The notes below the pieces were generated by a model. That model had not been told where the DNA came from. It saw nothing but the letters and a program-made list of their open reading frames with translations, and made no database searches. The translations under genes and the position numbers were made by a program. From Streptomyces sp. CCM_MD2014 (GTDB taxonomy: Bacteria > Actinomycetota > Actinomycetes > Streptomycetales > Streptomycetaceae): a DNA stretch of 64,000 bases. The stretch covers positions 2,604,001-2,668,000 of the forward strand of contig NZ_CP009754.1 of assembly GCF_000772045.1 (NCBI RefSeq), given 5' to 3'. This document shows, one piece after another, positions 61,637 to 64,000 of this stretch; the stretch's first letter is position 1; every line of letters begins with the position of its first letter.

Positions 61637-63352
61637 CTACTCCACGCCGACCAGCAGCAGCGCGCCCTGCCTGCCGCCCGGGTAGACCACCGTGTCGACG
61701 GCGAGGTACGCCTCGCGGACGCGGGCCTCCAGCCCGTCGGCGAGGGCCTGCGGGGCCTCGTCGCCGAGGACCAGGGTGACCAGCTCGCCGCCGGCCGACA
61801 GCATGCGGTCCAGGACGGTCGCGGCGACCTCGGAGACGTCGGCGCCGATCACGGCCACGTCGCCGTCGATGAGGCCGAGCACGTCCCCGGCCTGGCAGAT
61901 GCCGGCCGTGGTCCAGGACTGGCGTTCGGCGACGGTGACCTCGGCGTGGCGGGTGGCGCCGGCTGCCGAGGTCATGGCCACCACGTCCTCGTCGAAGCGC
62001 CGCCCGGGCTCGTGCACGGCGAGCGCGGCGATGCCCTGGACCGCGGAACGGGTCGGGATGAGGGCGACGCGGACGCCCTCGGTGCGGGCCTGCTCGGCCG
62101 CCGCCGCCGCGGTGTGGCGCAGGTCGGCGTCGTTGGGCAGCAGCACCACCTCGCGCGCGTGCGCCCTGCGTACGGCCTGGACCAGCTCGCCGCTCGCGGG
62201 CGGCTCGCCGGGGCGCGCGAGCAGGGTGGTCGCGCCGGCCTCGGTGTACAGCGCGGCCAGCCCCTCCCCCGGTACGACGGCCACCACGGCGCGCTGGGCC
62301 CGCTCCCGGGGCGGGCGCTCCGTGCCGGTGGTGTGCGCGTCGCCCTGCCCGAAGTGGGTGATGCGGATCCGGTACGGCCGCCCGGCCTCGACGCCCGCCT
62401 CCACGGCGGCGCCCGCGTCGTCCACGTGCACGTGGACGTTCCACAGTCCGTCGCCGCCGACGACGACGAGGGAGTCCCCGAGGGCGTCGAGCCGCTGCCG
62501 CAACCGGGCCACGGCCGCGTCCTCGGCCTCCAGGAGGTAGATCACCTCGAAGGCGGGGCCGCCCTCGCCCTCCTCTGCGCACTCCCCCGCCGCCCGGGCC
62601 TCGGCGGGACCCTCACCGCCGGGCTCCACGCGCGCGTGCGGCACGGCGACCGGTCCCGGCGCCCGGCCCGTGAACGTCTCCACCAGGGCCGCGAGGACCG
62701 TCACCAGTCCGTGCCCGCCCGCGTCGACGACTCCGGCGCGCTCCAGGACGGGCAGCTGCCCCGGGGTGGCGACGAGCGCCGCGCGGGCGCCCTCGTACGC
62801 CGCACGGGCCACCTCGGCGCAGTCGCCCTCCGCACCGTCGGCCGCGTCGGCGGCGGCCGAGGCGACGGTCAGGACGGTGCCCTCGACCGGGTGGGCCACG
62901 GCCTGCCGGGCGGACGCGGCGGCGTGCCGCAGGGCCAGCCGCAGGCCGGGGCCCTCGGTGTGGGCGGAGTCACCCCGCTCGGCGAGCACCTGGGCCATGC
63001 CGCGCAGCAGCTGCGCGAGGATCGTGCCGGAGTTGCCCCGCGCGCCGATCAGCGCGCCGTGCGCCATGGCGCCCACGGCGTCGGCCAGTGAGGGCCCGCC
63101 GTCCGCGTCCAGGGTGCCCCCGCCCGCGTCCCGGGCCGCCCCGTCCAGCTCGTGCGCCGCGAAGACGGCCTCCACGGCGGCGGCGGCCGACTCGACGGTC
63201 AGGTACAGGTTCGTGCCGGTGTCCCCGTCGGCGACGGGGTAGACGTTGATCGCGTCGATCTCCTCGCGCGCCCGTCCCAGCGCGCGCAGCGACAGGCCGC
63301 ACCAGGTACGCACCGCCAGAGCGTCGAAGAACCTCTGCGGCACCTGCGCCAC
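61637..63352 (-). CDS. DAK2-domain protein, FakA/YloV-like
   Basis: A 571-residue protein. Its N-terminal DAK2 (DhaL-like) domain has 'DAINVYPVADGDTGTNLYLT' with the Asp residues that bind Mg-ATP, and 'GARGNSGTILAQLLRG'. The C-terminal part has 'SLVVVGGDGLWNVHVHVDDA' (DegV-like contact region). Firmicute relatives (FakA) phosphorylate fatty acids with a FakB partner; no FakB gene is in this window. GTG start follows GGGAGG. recG is next downstream. Confidence 0.85.
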   Translation of the reverse strand: MAQVPQRFFDALAVRTWCGLSLRALGRAREEIDAINVYPVADGDTGTNLYLTVESAAAAVEAVFAAHELDGAARDAGGGTLDADGGPSLADAVGAMAHGALIGARGNSGTILAQLLRGMAQVLAERGDSAHTEGPGLRLALRHAAASARQAVAHPVEGTVLTVASAAADAADGAEGDCAEVARAAYEGARAALVATPGQLPVLERAGVVDAGGHGLVTVLAALVETFTGRAPGPVAVPHARVEPGGEGPAEARAAGECAEEGEGGPAFEVIYLLEAEDAAVARLRQRLDALGDSLVVVGGDGLWNVHVHVDDAGAAVEAGVEAGRPYRIRITHFGQGDAHTTGTERPPRERAQRAVVAVVPGEGLAALYTEAGATTLLARPGEPPASGELVQAVRRAHAREVVLLPNDADLRHTAAAAAEQARTEGVRVALIPTRSAVQGIAALAVHEPGRRFDEDVVAMTSAAGATRHAEVTVAERQSWTTAGICQAGDVLGLIDGDVAVIGADVSEVAATVLDRMLSAGGELVTLVLGDEAPQALADGLEARVREAYLAVDTVVYPGGRQGALLLVGVE

Positions 63353-63561
63353 CTGCGCCTCCCTGGAGTGCGGACGTGGCTGGCAGCGTAGACCTTGGGC
63401 CGCCGGCCCACCGGAACAGGGCCGGGACGGACCCCTGAGCTGCCGTGGTAGTTTCGTTGTACGGGAGCAGCCGTTGTATGCTGCTCCGGTTGCCCGATCC
63501 CGGTCGGGCCATCCCCCTGGCACCGCCACTCAGATCCCGGCCCGTTCGCGAGTCCGAGAGC

Positions 63562-63585
63562 TTGATCCCGGCATGCCGGGATCAA
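63562..63585. promoter_or_regulatory. Perfect 24-bp palindrome in the rpmB leader
   Basis: Each 12-base arm is TTGATCCCGGCA/complement; the palindrome has no spacer and ends 33 bp before the rpmB start. A second structure, GGAGCAG (63464-63470) with CTGCTCC (63481-63487), lies about 80 bp upstream around a TATGCT that could be a -10 element. Either may be an operator or a leader hairpin. Confidence 0.65.
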
Positions 63586-63618
63586 CCGTAAGTGCATCTG
63601 AAGTCTTTGGAGTGACCC

Positions 63619-63804
63619 GTGGCTGCCAACTGCGACGTCTGCGGCAAGGGGCCGGGCTTCGGCAACAACATCTCGCACTCGCACCGCCGTACGTCCCGTC
63701 GCTGGAACCCGAACATCCAGCGTGTGCGTACCGTGGTGGGCGGGACGCCGAAGCGCGTGAACGCTTGCACCTCGTGCATCAAGGCCGGCAAGGTCTCGCG
63801 CTGA
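63619..63804 (+). CDS. rpmB: 50S ribosomal protein L28
   Basis: A 61-residue L28, GTG start: '[20 protein letters not shown]', '[20 protein letters not shown]' and '[16 protein letters not shown]'. Two CxxC pairs make this the zinc-containing C+ form, not the zinc-independent paralogue usually under Zur control. Followed by a clear terminator. Confidence 0.97.
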   Translation: MAANCDVCGKGPGFGNNISHSHRRTSRRWNPNIQRVRTVVGGTPKRVNACTSCIKAGKVSR

Positions 63805-63847
63805 CGCATCAGCTGAGCGCGCGGCCACTGCCTGGTCCGCTGTAGGG

Positions 63848-63878
63848 AGCCGGTCCACCTCGTGTGGGCCGGCTTTTT
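63848..63878 (+). terminator. Intrinsic terminator after rpmB
   Basis: AGCCGGTCCAC (63848-63858) pairs with GTGGGCCGGCT (63864-63874, one G-U pair) and is followed by TTTTT. 63879-64000 shows no supported gene, only a short direct repeat 'gtgccggacttcc' near 63900. Confidence 0.88.
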
Positions 63879-64000
63879 GCCGTACCCGGACACCGGCCGT
63901 GCCGGACTTCCGTGCCGGACTTCCGCGCCGCGCCCTGCTTCCGCACCGGGCCCCGCGGGGACGGGCTGGGAGGCGCCGAGCGTGCTGAAGGCGCTGGAGG

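Noticed and set aside
61637..63352. Dihydroxyacetone kinase
   Set aside because: The DAK2 domain is fused to a DegV-contact-type C-terminal part as in FakA/YloV, and no DhaK partner is present.
63879..64000. Start of another gene at the right edge
   Set aside because: Too short to judge; no ribosome binding site plus recognisable N-terminus is visible.

Overview
This is chromosomal DNA from a Streptomyces species. The evidence is very high GC in all genes, frequent GTG starts, ATGA/GTGA stop-start couplings, the sporulation sigma factor WhiG, four tandem type I signal peptidases, NsdA, and a gene order I recognise from the core of Streptomyces coelicolor (roughly whiG down to rpmB). Most genes lie on the minus strand. 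Product names rest on reading the translated sequences and motifs; no database search was run.

Layout. 1-6.6 kb: end of an M23 peptidase gene, a TetR regulator, whiG, then the dprA-yifB-yraN operon, a DUF2469 gene and a Nudix hydrolase. 6.6-13 kb: four signal peptidase genes (sipW, sipX, sipY, sipZ) directly below a ribosomal/RNA-processing cluster (rpsP-khpA-rimM-trmD-rplS). 13-28 kb: SprT-like protein, methyltransferase, lipoprotein, ffh, the nitrogen operon amtB-glnK-glnD with GlnR-like boxes upstream, nsdA, a stand-alone prim-pol protein, ftsY and an NCS1 permease. 39-46.9 kb: glcP, smc, a short coiled-coil protein, acylphosphatase and a CAP-domain protein. 53.2-64 kb: lipoprotein, HxlR regulator, mutM-rnc-rpmF-yceD, a DivIVA-like protein, coaD-rsmD, recG, a DAK/FakA-like protein and rpmB.

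Two accessory regions interrupt this core. (1) 28.4-38.9 kb is a ten-gene lipid cluster. It has homologues of all four olefin genes: OleA-like thiolase, OleB-like hydrolase, OleC-like beta-lactone synthetase and OleD-like reductase. It also has a fatty acyl-AMP ligase, two acyl carrier proteins, a FabF-type ketosynthase and two soluble di-iron acyl-ACP desaturases. Two tightly coupled minus-strand operons flank one plus-strand desaturase. The combination suggests that a free fatty acid is activated onto a dedicated ACP, desaturated, and then joined head to head to give a polyunsaturated beta-lactone or long-chain olefin. This is the best candidate for an undescribed system.

(2) 46.86-53.19 kb is a small actinomycete integrative element (int, xis, RepSA-like rep, XRE regulator, small TTA-containing gene, GntR regulator, P-loop kinase, Imm10-like protein). 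It sits exactly at the stop codon of the CAP-domain gene and is bounded by 14-bp direct repeats. No FtsK-like transfer gene is visible. Large inverted repeats between the kinase and the Imm10-like gene may be replication or transfer sites.

No rRNA gene, tRNA gene, CRISPR array or insertion sequence was recognised.
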